Position numbers and translations under genes: made by a program
Shown here: positions 42,438-51,961 of the stretch, piece by piece
Numbering within the stretch: position 1 is the first letter of the stretch
How the letters are laid out: each line of letters starts with the position of its first letter
Assembly: GCA_910583605.1 (NCBI GenBank)
Contig: CAJTXN010000001.1
Location: 186,001-250,000, forward strand
Direction: 5' to 3'
DNA: 64,000 bases
Source of the DNA: an uncultured Lachnospiraceae bacterium
GTDB taxonomy: Bacteria; Bacillota; Clostridia; Lachnospirales; Lachnospiraceae
Notes under the pieces: generated by a model
What the model was told of the DNA's origin: nothing
Seen by the model: the letters and a program-made list of their open reading frames with translations, nothing else
Databases searched by the model: none

Positions 42438-42466
42438 TTGATTTTTGAAAAGTTATCTAGTATATT
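42438..42466 (+). promoter_or_regulatory. Promoter of the plsX-acpP operon
   Basis: TTGATT (42438-42443), a 17-bp spacer and TATATT (42461-42466). The ~85-base leader contains the palindrome CAGCATATGCTG (42539-42550) followed by GGTTTTTT, close to the start codon. Confidence 0.5.
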
Positions 42467-42559
42467 ATGTAATGGTTATATGATGTGGAAGAAATTTTAT
42501 GAGAAACGGGCCCAATCCTCTTTCACATATTTACGGGCAGCATATGCTGGGTTTTTTAT

Positions 42560-43576
42560 ATGGGTAAGGATTATACGATTATTGCATTAGATGCAATGGG
42601 CGGAGATAATGCTCCTGCAGAAATTATTAAAGGTGCCGTAAAAGCTGTGAATCTGAAAGAAGATATCAAGGTTCTTGCTGTGGGAATATCAGAGGCCATA
42701 AATAAGGAATTAGCAAAATATGAATATGATACATCCAGAATTGAAGTGGTTCACGCTTCGGAAATCATTGAGACGGAAGAGTCACCGGTAAAGGCGATTC
42801 GTACCAAAAAAGATTCCTCTCTGGTGGTTGCCATGAATCTGGTAAAAACCCATATGGCAGATGCATTTGTTTCTGCCGGAAGTTCCGGTGCCATTCTGGT
42901 AGGCGGACAATTGCTTGTGGGTCGGATCAAAGGCGTGGAACGGCCGCCGCTGGCACCGCTGATTCCTACTGCAAACGGTCTGTCTCTTCTGATTGACTGC
43001 GGAGCAAATGTGGATGCAAGACCGTCTCATCTGGTACAGTTTGCCAAGATGGGATCCATTTATATGGAATATATTGTAGGAGTTAAAAATCCGAGAGTCG
43101 CTATTGTAAATATCGGAGCAGAGGAAGAGAAAGGAAATGCGCTGGTGAAAGAGACGTTTCCGCTGCTAAAGAACTGTACTGATATTAATTTTATTGGCAG
43201 CATTGAAGCAAGGGATATACCATCCGGCAATGCCGATGTCATTGTATGCGAAGCCTTTGTGGGCAATGTGATTTTAAAACTTTATGAAGGTTTGGGAGCA
43301 ACACTGCTGGGGAAAGTGAAGGAAGGTCTAATGTCTTCACTTCGAAGCAAGCTTGGAGCCCTTTTAATAAAACCGGCCTTAAAAGAAACACTTAAGACCT
43401 TTCAGGCGGATGAATATGGAGGAGCTCCTCTGCTGGGACTGAACGGACTGGTAGTTAAAACACACGGAAGTTCAAAAGCAAAAGAGGTAACCAATTCCAT
43501 TATCCAGTGTATCAGTTTTAGGGAACAGAAAATTAATGAAAAAATAAAAGAAAAATTATTAATTGAAGACAAGTAA
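42560..43576 (+). CDS. plsX: Phosphate acyltransferase PlsX
   Basis: 338 residues; makes acyl-phosphate from acyl-ACP for phosphatidic acid synthesis. Landmarks are ALDAMGGDNAP at the N-terminus, SAGSSGAILVGG, PLIPTANG, NIGAEEEKGN and the C-terminal GGAPLLGLNGLVVKTHGSS. The ATG at 42560 fits the family start, but no clear ribosome binding site precedes it (GGG and a T-run only), which is unusual among its neighbours. acpP follows after 17 bases. In many Firmicutes rpmF lies directly upstream; here it does not. Confidence 0.97.
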   Translation: MGKDYTIIALDAMGGDNAPAEIIKGAVKAVNLKEDIKVLAVGISEAINKELAKYEYDTSRIEVVHASEIIETEESPVKAIRTKKDSSLVVAMNLVKTHMADAFVSAGSSGAILVGGQLLVGRIKGVERPPLAPLIPTANGLSLLIDCGANVDARPSHLVQFAKMGSIYMEYIVGVKNPRVAIVNIGAEEEKGNALVKETFPLLKNCTDINFIGSIEARDIPSGNADVIVCEAFVGNVILKLYEGLGATLLGKVKEGLMSSLRSKLGALLIKPALKETLKTFQADEYGGAPLLGLNGLVVKTHGSSKAKEVTNSIIQCISFREQKINEKIKEKLLIEDK

Positions 43577-43593
43577 GAAAGGTGTGTATTTAA

Positions 43594-43827
43594 ATGGAAT
43601 TTGAAAAATTACAGAAAATCATCGCTGAAGTATTAAATGTGGAAGCAGGAGAGATTACAATGGAAACAACATTCATTGATGACCTTGGTGCAGATTCTCT
43701 TGATGTGTTCCAGATTATTATGGGCATTGAGGAAGAATTTGATATTGAGATTCCAAATGAAGCTGCTGAATCCATCGTGTCGGTTGCAGATGCCGTAGAA
43801 CAGATTAAAGCTGCATCAAATAACTAG
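43594..43827 (+). CDS. acpP: Acyl carrier protein
   Basis: 77 residues with the phosphopantetheine site DLGADSLDVFQIIMGIEEEF. The DSL serine carries the 4'-phosphopantetheine. It holds growing acyl chains in fatty-acid synthesis and supplies PlsX. AAAGG lies about 10 bases before the ATG. Located between plsX and rnc as in most Firmicutes. Confidence 0.97.
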   Translation: MEFEKLQKIIAEVLNVEAGEITMETTFIDDLGADSLDVFQIIMGIEEEFDIEIPNEAAESIVSVADAVEQIKAASNN

Positions 43828-43849
43828 TCAGAAATAATTGTTTAAAATC

Positions 43850-43886
43850 GGGAAATGGGTAGCTTGTATCAAGTTACTCATTTTCC
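43850..43886 (+). other. Hairpin in the acpP-rnc intergenic region
   Basis: GGGAAATGGGTAGCTTG and CAAGTTACTCATTTTCC form a 17-bp stem with three G-U pairs and a 3-base loop. No T-run follows, so it is not a classical terminator. An RNase III cleavage or mRNA-stability site is plausible, because rnc is the next gene and rnc transcripts are autoregulated this way in other bacteria. Confidence 0.45.
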
Positions 43887-43975
43887 TATTGAAATGAAAG
43901 AAAAGCCCTTAACGCGTGATTTTAATTTTTTAATGTCAGGCTTTACAGGCTTTTTGCCTAAGGAGAGGAAAAGAG

Positions 43976-44683
43976 ATGTCCAAGGATAGAATTTTTGAAA
44001 TTCAACATAAGATTGATTATGAGTTTAAAAATATTCAGTTGTTATATCAGGCAATGGCACACAGTTCATATATCAATGATCATAAGATGAACAAGTTAAA
44101 TTCCAATGAAAGACTGGAATTTCTGGGAGACTCCGTATTGGAATTGATTTCCAGTGAGTTTTTATATGAACAGTATCCGGAGAAACCGGAGGGGGAACTT
44201 ACAAAACTCCGGGCAAGTCTGGTCAGTGAGGGACCGCTGGCCCAGGTGGCAAGACAGCTTTGTCTGGGAGATTATATTCTGCTAAGCCACGGTGAAGAAC
44301 GGATGGGCGGAAAAAACAGGGATTCCATTACATCGGATGCAGTGGAGGCATTGCTGGGTGCCATCTATCTGGACGGCGGAATTGATGAAGCACGCCGTTT
44401 TACCTATCGGTTTATTTTAAATGATATAGAGAAAAAGCAGTTGTTTTATGACAGCAAGACGGTTTTGCAGGAAATTGTACAGAAATATCACCTGGGCACG
44501 CTGAGTTATAATCTGATACGGGAGGAAGGACCGGACCATGATAAAATGTATGAAGTAAATGCTGTTCTGGATGGGAAAGTAATTGGCAACGGACGGGGAA
44601 GAACGAAGAAAAACGCACAGCAGAAAGCCGCCTATGCGGCAATCAGGACTATCGGCAAAAGCGAGACCGGAAAGACAAATTAA
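43976..44683 (+). CDS. rnc: Ribonuclease III
   Basis: 235 residues. The catalytic signature is ERLEFLGDSVLELISSEFLY; a second acidic site lies in SDAVEALLGAIYLDGG. The double-stranded RNA-binding domain occupies about residues 155-230 (LQEIVQKYHLG ... RTKKNAQQKAAYAAI). It processes rRNA precursors and structured mRNAs. AAGGAGAGG precedes the ATG. smc follows after 17 bases. Confidence 0.97.
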   Translation: MSKDRIFEIQHKIDYEFKNIQLLYQAMAHSSYINDHKMNKLNSNERLEFLGDSVLELISSEFLYEQYPEKPEGELTKLRASLVSEGPLAQVARQLCLGDYILLSHGEERMGGKNRDSITSDAVEALLGAIYLDGGIDEARRFTYRFILNDIEKKQLFYDSKTVLQEIVQKYHLGTLSYNLIREEGPDHDKMYEVNAVLDGKVIGNGRGRTKKNAQQKAAYAAIRTIGKSETGKTN

Positions 44684-44700
44684 GGAAACGGAGTTACGGT

Positions 44701-47700
44701 ATGTACTTAAAAAGTATAGAGGTACAGGGATTTAAGTCCTTTGCAAATAAAATAAATTTTGAATTTCACAACGGAATTACCGGAATTGTAGGACCAAACG
44801 GAAGCGGAAAAAGTAATGTAGCGGATGCGGTGCGATGGGTTTTGGGAGAACAGCGGATTAAGCAGCTCCGTGGAGCAAAAATGGAAGACGTTATTTTTGC
44901 GGGTACCGAAAACAGAAAACCCCTGGGGTTTGCTTATGTGGCTATTACACTGGATAATTCAGACCATTCCCTTTCCATTGGATTTGATGAAGTGACGGTA
45001 TCCAGACGGATTTTCCGTTCAGGAGAAAGTGAATATATGATTAACGGTTCGGTCTGCCGGTTAAAAGATATCAATGAATTATTTTATGATACCGGTATCG
45101 GAAAAGAAGGTTATTCCATTATCGGACAGGGACAGATTGACAAAATATTATCAGGAAAACCGGAAGAACGGCGGGAATTGTTTGATGAGGCCGCCGGAAT
45201 TGTGAAATTTAAGAGGAGAAAGAATATTACTCAGAAGAAACTGGAGGATGAGAGAGCAAATCTGGTTCGCGTTACGGATATTCTGACGGAATTGGAAAAA
45301 CAGGTGACACCGCTGGAGAAACAGTCGGAGACCGCAAAAAAATACCTGAAGCTGAAAGAAGAATTAAAGACCAACGATATCAATATGTTTTTGTTAAATG
45401 TGGAAGATTTAAGAGAGAAAATCGGTGATATCGAAAGCCGGCTGTCCATTGCGGTAAATGATTTAGAGGAAACTAAGAATACATATGATACTACGAAAAC
45501 CGAATATGAACAGCTTGAGAAAGATATGGATGAACTGACTGCCCGGTCAGATGAAAAAAAGAATGAGCGGAACAGGATTCAGCTGTTGAGAGAAAAGTTT
45601 GACGGTGATATTAAGGTATTACAAGAGCAGATTAATTCTGCAAAACAGAATGATACTCATATCCGGGAACGGATTCAGGGGGTAGAGTTCAATCTGAAGC
45701 AGGCGGATTCCGAAAGGAATCAGTATCTTCAGGAGAAAGAGGAACTGCAGAATACCCTGAAAACAGCAGATGACAGCAGAAAGCAGGAATTTGACAAACT
45801 GGCATCCATTTCTGAAAAGATTCATAATATTCTGGAAGAGATTGAAGAAGGTAAAAATGAAATCATTGATCTGCTGAATCAAAAAGCAGCTGTTAAATCA
45901 AAAATCCAGCGGTATGATACGATGCTGGAGCAGATATCCATACGTAAGGCTGAAATCAACCAGAAACTGATTAAGTTTTCCAGCGACAGACAGGCACAGG
46001 ACAATATTATTCAGGAACTGGAAGAGGAACTGAAGAACATTAATTTACAGATTTTGGATTTAACGGATAAAAATGATGAAATCAATGCCCGTTTGGAGGA
46101 TAACAGAAATGAATCCCGGCAGCTTGAGAAACGTTCCGGGGAACTTATGATGGAATACCAGAGGGACCACTCGAAAGCGGAATCTCTGAAAAATATTACG
46201 GAACGGTATGAAGGTTACGGAAACAGTATCCGTAAAGTTATGGAATTAAAGGACTCGAAAAAAGGTGTGATTGGTGTTGTGGCAGACATCATCAAGGTGG
46301 ATAAAAAGTATGAAGTTGCAATAGAAACCGCTCTGGGCGGCAGTATCCAGAATATAGTTACGGATAATGAAACCACGGCAAAGGAATTGATAGAATATCT
46401 GAAAAAGGGAAAATTCGGACGGGCTACATTTCTGCCGCTGTCCAGTCTTGCCAACCGGACCGGATTTAATAACGAGGCTGCATTGCATGAAAAAGGTGTG
46501 ATTGGTCTTGCCAGCGATTTAGTTCACATTAAGAAAGAGTATGAAGCCGTGTCTAAGTTTTTGCTGGGCAGGATTCTTGTGGTGGATGTAATTGACAATG
46601 CGCTGGCACTGGCCAGAAAGTTCCGTTATACACTCCGGATCGTTACGTTAGAAGGTGAATTATTAAATGCAGGCGGTTCCATGACCGGCGGTGCATTTAA
46701 AAATAACAGCAATCTTTTGGGAAGAAGAAGAGAAATCGAAGAACTGGAAAATAATCTGAAGCGGAATAAAGAGCAAAGGGATTTATGCGAGGAAAACAGA
46801 AAAACAAACAAAGCAGCCATGGCTGCTCTGTCCGGAGAACTTGAAAAAGTGAAGTCCGTGCTTCAGGAGCAGTTTTTACTGCAGAATACAGTAAAAATGA
46901 ACCTGAATCAGGCCGGTCAGCGAAAGAAAGAACTTACGGATTCCTTTGAGGATTTTGAGAAGGAAAGTTCGGAAATCGTGCTGCAGATTTCGGATATTAA
47001 AGAGAATAATAATGAATTGCACTCGGAACTTCAGACCTATGAGGATCTGAATCAATCAGTGGAAGAACGGATCCGGCAGCTAAATGAAGAGCTGGAACAG
47101 GAAAAACTTGCGGAGTCTGAGCAAAACCAAAAGGTGGAGACTATGAAGCTGGAATTTTCCGGAATGAATCAGAAAATATCTTTTATTACGGAAAACATTA
47201 ACCGGACGGATGCCGTGATTGCCGCCCTGAATGAGGAATTAAACGGTTTAACGGAAGCAGAATCCAATTCCGGCAGTGATGTGGCGCAAAAGGAAAAAGA
47301 AATTGATGAAATCAGGAAGTCCATTGAATCAGCAGAGCGGTCCAGGGAAGAACTGGAACAGGAGATTGAAGCATTTCACAGACAAAAAGAAGAGTATGCA
47401 AAGAATCATAAAGAGTTTTTCAACAAAAGAGAAGAATTGTCTGAAAAAATGGGCCAGCTGGACAAAGACATTTACCGTCTGAATTCCCAGCATGATAAAC
47501 TGGAAGAAAGCCGTGAAAACCAGATTGATTATATGTGGAATGAATATGAACTGACCTATGGAGCGGCAAAAGAACTTCGGAATGAAGCATATGACAATCC
47601 TTCTCAGATTAAGAACCGGATTCAGGAGTTAAAAGGACAAATCCGGGGACTGGGAGATGTCAATGTCAATGCCATTGAAGAGTATAAGAGTGTTTCCGAA

Positions 47701-48261
47701 CGATATGAGTTTCTGAAAAACCAGCATAATGATCTGATTGCGGCGGAACAGTCGTTAATGCAGATCATTGATGAACTGGACAAGGGTATGCGGGCACAGT
47801 TTACGGAAAAATTTGCGGAAATCCGGCAGGAATTTGACCATGTATTTAAAGAATTATTTGGCGGCGGAAAGGGTACCATTGAATTAAATGAGGAAGAAGA
47901 TATTCTGGAAGCGGGAATCACGATCATATCCCAGCCCCCTGGAAAAAAACTTCAGAACATGATGCAGTTATCCGGCGGCGAAAAAGCATTGACAGCCATT
48001 GCACTGCTGTTTGCGATTCAGAATTTAAAACCGTCTCCGTTCTGTCTGCTGGATGAAATAGAAGCCGCACTGGATGACTCCAACGTCTCCAGATATGCAA
48101 ACTATCTGCATAAACTTACAAAATATACACAATTTATAGTTATCACCCACCGGAAAGGAACCATGGAAGCCGCCGACCGCCTGTATGGAATCACCATGCA
48201 GGAAAAAGGCATTTCCACCCTTGTATCCGTAGACCTTCTGGATTCACAATTAACAAATTAA
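44701..48261 (+). CDS. smc: Chromosome segregation protein SMC
   Basis: 1186 residues, the typical bacterial length. N-terminal ATPase half with Walker A GPNGSGKSNVADAVRWVLGEQ; coiled coil (about 165-500); hinge (about 515-640, IGVVADIIKVDKKYEVAIE ... GGSMTGGAFK); returning coiled coil (about 680-1010); and C-terminal half with signature LSGGEKALTAIALLFA and Walker B FCLLDEIEAALDD. It forms the condensin ring with ScpA and ScpB, which are not in the window. AAGGAAACGGAG precedes the ATG. Confidence 0.98.
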   Translation: MYLKSIEVQGFKSFANKINFEFHNGITGIVGPNGSGKSNVADAVRWVLGEQRIKQLRGAKMEDVIFAGTENRKPLGFAYVAITLDNSDHSLSIGFDEVTVSRRIFRSGESEYMINGSVCRLKDINELFYDTGIGKEGYSIIGQGQIDKILSGKPEERRELFDEAAGIVKFKRRKNITQKKLEDERANLVRVTDILTELEKQVTPLEKQSETAKKYLKLKEELKTNDINMFLLNVEDLREKIGDIESRLSIAVNDLEETKNTYDTTKTEYEQLEKDMDELTARSDEKKNERNRIQLLREKFDGDIKVLQEQINSAKQNDTHIRERIQGVEFNLKQADSERNQYLQEKEELQNTLKTADDSRKQEFDKLASISEKIHNILEEIEEGKNEIIDLLNQKAAVKSKIQRYDTMLEQISIRKAEINQKLIKFSSDRQAQDNIIQELEEELKNINLQILDLTDKNDEINARLEDNRNESRQLEKRSGELMMEYQRDHSKAESLKNITERYEGYGNSIRKVMELKDSKKGVIGVVADIIKVDKKYEVAIETALGGSIQNIVTDNETTAKELIEYLKKGKFGRATFLPLSSLANRTGFNNEAALHEKGVIGLASDLVHIKKEYEAVSKFLLGRILVVDVIDNALALARKFRYTLRIVTLEGELLNAGGSMTGGAFKNNSNLLGRRREIEELENNLKRNKEQRDLCEENRKTNKAAMAALSGELEKVKSVLQEQFLLQNTVKMNLNQAGQRKKELTDSFEDFEKESSEIVLQISDIKENNNELHSELQTYEDLNQSVEERIRQLNEELEQEKLAESEQNQKVETMKLEFSGMNQKISFITENINRTDAVIAALNEELNGLTEAESNSGSDVAQKEKEIDEIRKSIESAERSREELEQEIEAFHRQKEEYAKNHKEFFNKREELSEKMGQLDKDIYRLNSQHDKLEESRENQIDYMWNEYELTYGAAKELRNEAYDNPSQIKNRIQELKGQIRGLGDVNVNAIEEYKSVSERYEFLKNQHNDLIAAEQSLMQIIDELDKGMRAQFTEKFAEIRQEFDHVFKELFGGGKGTIELNEEEDILEAGITIISQPPGKKLQNMMQLSGGEKALTAIALLFAIQNLKPSPFCLLDEIEAALDDSNVSRYANYLHKLTKYTQFIVITHRKGTMEAADRLYGITMQEKGISTLVSVDLLDSQLTN

Positions 48262-48344
48262 TTTTTTTGAATATTTCCGCTTAGCATATATATAAACATT
48301 CACCTGAAAATAATATAGAGAAAAAAGAAAGGAATTTATCACAC

Positions 48345-49280
48345 ATGAGCGAAGAAAAAAAAGGTTTTTTTAAACGTCTGGTCTCCGGTCTGTCAAAAAC
48401 CCGGGACAATATTGTTTCCGGTATCGATTCCATTTTCAGCGGTTTTTCTTCCATTGATGATGATTTTTATGAAGAAATTGAAGAAACTCTGATCATGGGA
48501 GATTTAGGTGTAAATACCACAATGGAGATTATTGAAAATCTGAAAGAAAAGGTAAAAGAAAATAAGATTAAAGAACCTTCTGCCTGCAAGGAATTATTGA
48601 TCAGTACCATTAAGGAGCAGATGGATTTAGGAGAGAATGCCTATGACTATGAAAAGCAGACGTCCATAGTGCTGGTGATTGGTGTCAACGGAGTCGGTAA
48701 GACTACTTCCGTGGGAAAACTGGCGGCAGGGCTGAAAGGCCAGGGAAAAAAGGTAGTTCTGGCGGCAGCGGATACATTCCGTGCAGCGGCCATTGAGCAG
48801 TTGACGGAATGGTCCAACCGTTCCGGTGTGGATATCATTGCCCAGCAGGAAGGCTCCGACCCGGGAGCGGTTATCTTTGATGCAATTCAGGCTTCCAAAG
48901 CACGGAAAGCAGATGTACTAATCTGCGATACGGCAGGCCGGCTGCACAATAAGAAAAATTTAATGGAAGAATTAAAGAAGATTGACAGAATTATTGAAAA
49001 GGAATATAGTGGAGTGTATAGGGAAAATCTTGTGGTACTGGATGCAACAACCGGTCAGAATGCCCTTGCCCAGGCAAAACAGTTTATGGAATGTACCGAT
49101 ATTACCGGTATTATCCTGACCAAAATGGATGGAACCGCAAAAGGAGGCATTGCAGTTGCCATTCAGTCGGAGCTGGGAATTCCGGTGAAATACATCGGTG
49201 TTGGTGAGAAGATTGAAGATTTACAGAAATTCAATGCCAATGATTTTGTAGATGCCCTGTTTGACAAGGGAACCGAATAA
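48345..49280 (+). CDS. ftsY: Signal recognition particle receptor FtsY
   Basis: 311 residues. N-terminal helical N domain with a basic start (GFFKRLVSGLSKTRDNI) in place of a long acidic A domain, as in Gram-positives. The G domain shows GVNGVGKTTSVGKLA, ADTFRAAAIEQL, DTAGRLHNK, TKMDGTAKGG and GVGEKIEDLQKFNA. It pairs with Ffh at the membrane to deliver nascent chains to SecYEG. AAAGGA lies before the ATG. The ffh gene lies 3 kb downstream. Confidence 0.98.
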   Translation: MSEEKKGFFKRLVSGLSKTRDNIVSGIDSIFSGFSSIDDDFYEEIEETLIMGDLGVNTTMEIIENLKEKVKENKIKEPSACKELLISTIKEQMDLGENAYDYEKQTSIVLVIGVNGVGKTTSVGKLAAGLKGQGKKVVLAAADTFRAAAIEQLTEWSNRSGVDIIAQQEGSDPGAVIFDAIQASKARKADVLICDTAGRLHNKKNLMEELKKIDRIIEKEYSGVYRENLVVLDATTGQNALAQAKQFMECTDITGIILTKMDGTAKGGIAVAIQSELGIPVKYIGVGEKIEDLQKFNANDFVDALFDKGTE

Positions 49281-49303
49281 AAATAAGAAAGAAGATATGA
49301 AAA

Positions 49304-50515
49304 ATGATGACACTTGAAAAATTCGAAGAGGCAACGGAAGTTGTTAAAAAGGTAACTTTAAAAACAAAATTAGTGTATAGTGAATATTTCAGCAGACAGT
49401 GTGGGAATAAAGTTTATTTAAAACCGGAGAATTTACAGTACACCGGAGCCTATAAGGTTCGGGGCGCATATTATAAGATCAGCACGCTTTCGGAGGAAGA
49501 GCGGGCAAAAGGACTGATCACGGCTTCTGCGGGAAACCATGCCCAGGGTGTGGCATATGCGGCAAAACTGTATGGTGTTAAGGCAACAATCGTAATGCCT
49601 ACTACCACACCGTTAATGAAAGTGAACCGTACAAAGAGCTACGGAGCGGAAGTGGTGCTGCATGGTGATGTTTATGACGAGGCATCAGCAAAGGCATATG
49701 AACTTGCAGAAAAAAACGGCTATACGTTTATTCATCCTTTTGACGATTTAGATGTGGCAACGGGACAGGGAACCATTGCAATGGAAATTATCAAAGAACT
49801 TCCGACGGTGGATTATATTTTAGTGCCGATTGGCGGAGGCGGTCTTGCCACAGGTGTCAGCACCCTTGCAAAGTATCTGAATCCGAATATCAAAGTCATC
49901 GGTGTAGAGCCGGCAGGCGCAAGCTGTATGCAGGCATCCTTAAATACGGGAACCGTGGTTACACTGGAAAGTGCATCCACCATTGCGGACGGAACAGCGG
50001 TTAAAACGCCGGGAACCAGAATATTTCCATATATTCAGAAGAATTTGGACGGAATTTTAAGTGTGCCGGATGAGGAATTAATCGTTGCCTTTCTGGATAT
50101 GGTGGAAAATCATAAGATGGTAGTAGAAAATTCAGGGTTGCTGACGGTAGCGGCATTGAAACAATTGGACTGCAAAAACAAAAAAGTGGTTTCAATCTTA
50201 AGCGGCGGTAATATGGATATTATTACCATGTCTTCCATGTTGCAGCATGGTCTGATTGAAAGAGAGCGTATATTTACTTTGTCCGTCCTGTTGCCGGACA
50301 AACCGGGCGAATTGGTTAAAGTTGCTAATGTAATTGCAAAAGAGCAGGGAAATGTGGTAAAATTAGAGCATAACCAGTTTGTAAGTATTAACAGAAATGC
50401 GGCTGTGGAACTTAAAATAACTCTTGAAGCTTTTGGACATGAGCATAAAGTACAGATTATTAAAGCCCTTGAAAAGAAAGGATATAAAGTTAAGCTGGAG
50501 CATCCAAATCTTTAA
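49304..50515 (+). CDS. ilvA: Threonine ammonia-lyase with ACT domain
   Basis: 403 residues. PLP enzyme converting threonine to 2-oxobutyrate for isoleucine synthesis or catabolism. The PLP lysine is in YTGAYKVRGAY; the glycine loop is PIGGGGLATG and ASAGNHAQGVAYA binds substrate. One ACT domain follows from about residue 325 (TLSVLLPDKPGELVKVANVI). A single ACT domain resembles the shorter clostridial/TdcB-like IlvA, so biosynthetic versus catabolic use is not certain. It lies between ftsY and a GGDEF gene, apart from other ilv genes. Confidence 0.94.
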   Translation: MMTLEKFEEATEVVKKVTLKTKLVYSEYFSRQCGNKVYLKPENLQYTGAYKVRGAYYKISTLSEEERAKGLITASAGNHAQGVAYAAKLYGVKATIVMPTTTPLMKVNRTKSYGAEVVLHGDVYDEASAKAYELAEKNGYTFIHPFDDLDVATGQGTIAMEIIKELPTVDYILVPIGGGGLATGVSTLAKYLNPNIKVIGVEPAGASCMQASLNTGTVVTLESASTIADGTAVKTPGTRIFPYIQKNLDGILSVPDEELIVAFLDMVENHKMVVENSGLLTVAALKQLDCKNKKVVSILSGGNMDIITMSSMLQHGLIERERIFTLSVLLPDKPGELVKVANVIAKEQGNVVKLEHNQFVSINRNAAVELKITLEAFGHEHKVQIIKALEKKGYKVKLEHPNL

Positions 50516-50604
50516 AAGCTAAATTCTATATCTTTACAAATCGCAGACCTGAAATTCTGCACAAACGTTTTGTGGCTTTATTTATGAAGAAGGGACTGTT
50601 GCAG

Positions 50605-51873
50605 ATGAATAAGTTATATGAGTTATCGGTGAACAATGTGAGAGAAGCCTGCCATATGTACTGGATTGATAAAAATGCCGGATATTTTCTGGAGCATTGT
50701 ACGGTGGATGACGGGCCGGTGATCGGAGTCTGCGATCCGGCATGGGAAGCTGTTTATGGTATAACCAGCGAGCATTATCAAGGATATGTTCAAAGTGAGA
50801 ATCTGTGTCTGGTGTCTGCAAGGATTGCACTGATTGATAAAACGGATGAAAATACCAAAGAGATTTTAACAAATACAACGGTTTTATGCAGATTGAAAGA
50901 GGATACGATTCAGTTTTTAAGTATACATATTTCGCGCTCGGACGGAAAAGAAATTGCTCCCAACAGAGCAGTTCTCAGCGATTCATATTATCGCAGAACA
51001 TTGGAGTTTATGTTTGATGTGGTATTGGAATACCAGACGGCGAATAATGTATTTATCTATGATAAGGACAAATATCAGGAATTGTTTCAGGTGGATACCC
51101 ATTTTATCAATATGGATCAATGGTTCTGGCATATGTGTACGGAATGTGTACTGCCGGAAGATACCGAAAAATTAGATGTATTCCGCAGAGCGGACATAGA
51201 AAAGCGTCTTCGGAATAACGGAAATTTTATCAATACATCGGTTCGTATAAAAAACAGGGAAAAGGGCCTGCTTTGGATTCAGGTTACCATTATAATTATT
51301 CCGAATGATAAAAATACGGCAGTGGAGCGTGTTCTGATTCTGATGAAAAACATTGATGATGAGATGCAGGAGCGTATGCAGAATCTTACACATGCACGTA
51401 TGGATGATCTTACGAAAGTATGGAACCGCTATTATACCGAACAGTTGATCAATGAATACCTTGAGACTTTTTCCAAGGGGATTTATATTCTTTTTGATGT
51501 GGACAGGTTTAAGAATGTAAATGATTCCTATGGTCATATTACCGGTGATGTGATTTTGAAAAGAATTGCTTCTTCCATTTCTTCCAATATTACCATAAAT
51601 GATATCTTCGGCAGAATCGGCGGTGATGAGTTTGTTTTATTTCTGACGGAGTATAACAATAGCGAAAAGGAAATCATGGATAAAATATCAAATATATTGA
51701 AGAACATTCAGTTTGACTATTCGGAACAGGATATTCATATGGCAATTCACTGCAGTGCGGGTGTTGCTGTGGCAGACGAGCAGACCAACAGTTTTCAGAT
51801 GTTATATAAGATGGCAGACAAAGCACTATATGAAGCTAAAAAATCGGGCAGAAACACCTTTCGGATCAGTTGA
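50605..51873 (+). CDS. Soluble diguanylate cyclase with divergent N-terminal sensor
   Basis: 422 residues. The C-terminal GGDEF domain (about 265-422) has the intact GRIGGDEFVLFL active site, with DVDRFKNVNDSYGH and DKALYEAKKSGRN. It should make c-di-GMP. The inhibitory RxxD I-site five residues before GGDEF is not evident (TINDIFG). The ~250 upstream residues contain no transmembrane helix and look like one or two PAS-like folds (WIDKNAGYFLEHC ..., ENKEKGLLWIQVTIIIIPND-type PAS end), not confidently assigned. The ATG at 50605 has AAGGGA 9 bases upstream; an ATG at 50584 is the alternative. The PilZ protein at 19.9 kb could be its receptor. Confidence 0.88.
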   Translation: MNKLYELSVNNVREACHMYWIDKNAGYFLEHCTVDDGPVIGVCDPAWEAVYGITSEHYQGYVQSENLCLVSARIALIDKTDENTKEILTNTTVLCRLKEDTIQFLSIHISRSDGKEIAPNRAVLSDSYYRRTLEFMFDVVLEYQTANNVFIYDKDKYQELFQVDTHFINMDQWFWHMCTECVLPEDTEKLDVFRRADIEKRLRNNGNFINTSVRIKNREKGLLWIQVTIIIIPNDKNTAVERVLILMKNIDDEMQERMQNLTHARMDDLTKVWNRYYTEQLINEYLETFSKGIYILFDVDRFKNVNDSYGHITGDVILKRIASSISSNITINDIFGRIGGDEFVLFLTEYNNSEKEIMDKISNILKNIQFDYSEQDIHMAIHCSAGVAVADEQTNSFQMLYKMADKALYEAKKSGRNTFRIS

Positions 51874-51915
51874 TGGATGTCAGCGGTAGTTTGCTGGTTT
51901 TATTTAAACATATTT

Positions 51916-51939
51916 CTGTCAAGAAAAAATACTTGACAC
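51916..51939. promoter_or_regulatory. Inverted repeat operator candidate 1 (ylxM-ffh promoter)
   Basis: CTGTCAAG, 8 bases (AAAAAATA), CTTGACAC. The right half contains the -35 box TTGACA of the ylxM promoter, so a bound protein would block RNA polymerase. It matches the second copy at 51962 in sequence and spacing. Confidence 0.55.
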
Positions 51940-51961
51940 CGTTTCTTTTTTCGTGTATACT
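51933..51961 (+). promoter_or_regulatory. Promoter of the ylxM-ffh operon
   Basis: A perfect TTGACA (51933-51938), a 17-bp spacer and TATACT (51956-51961). The leader to ylxM is only about 30 bases. Confidence 0.85.
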
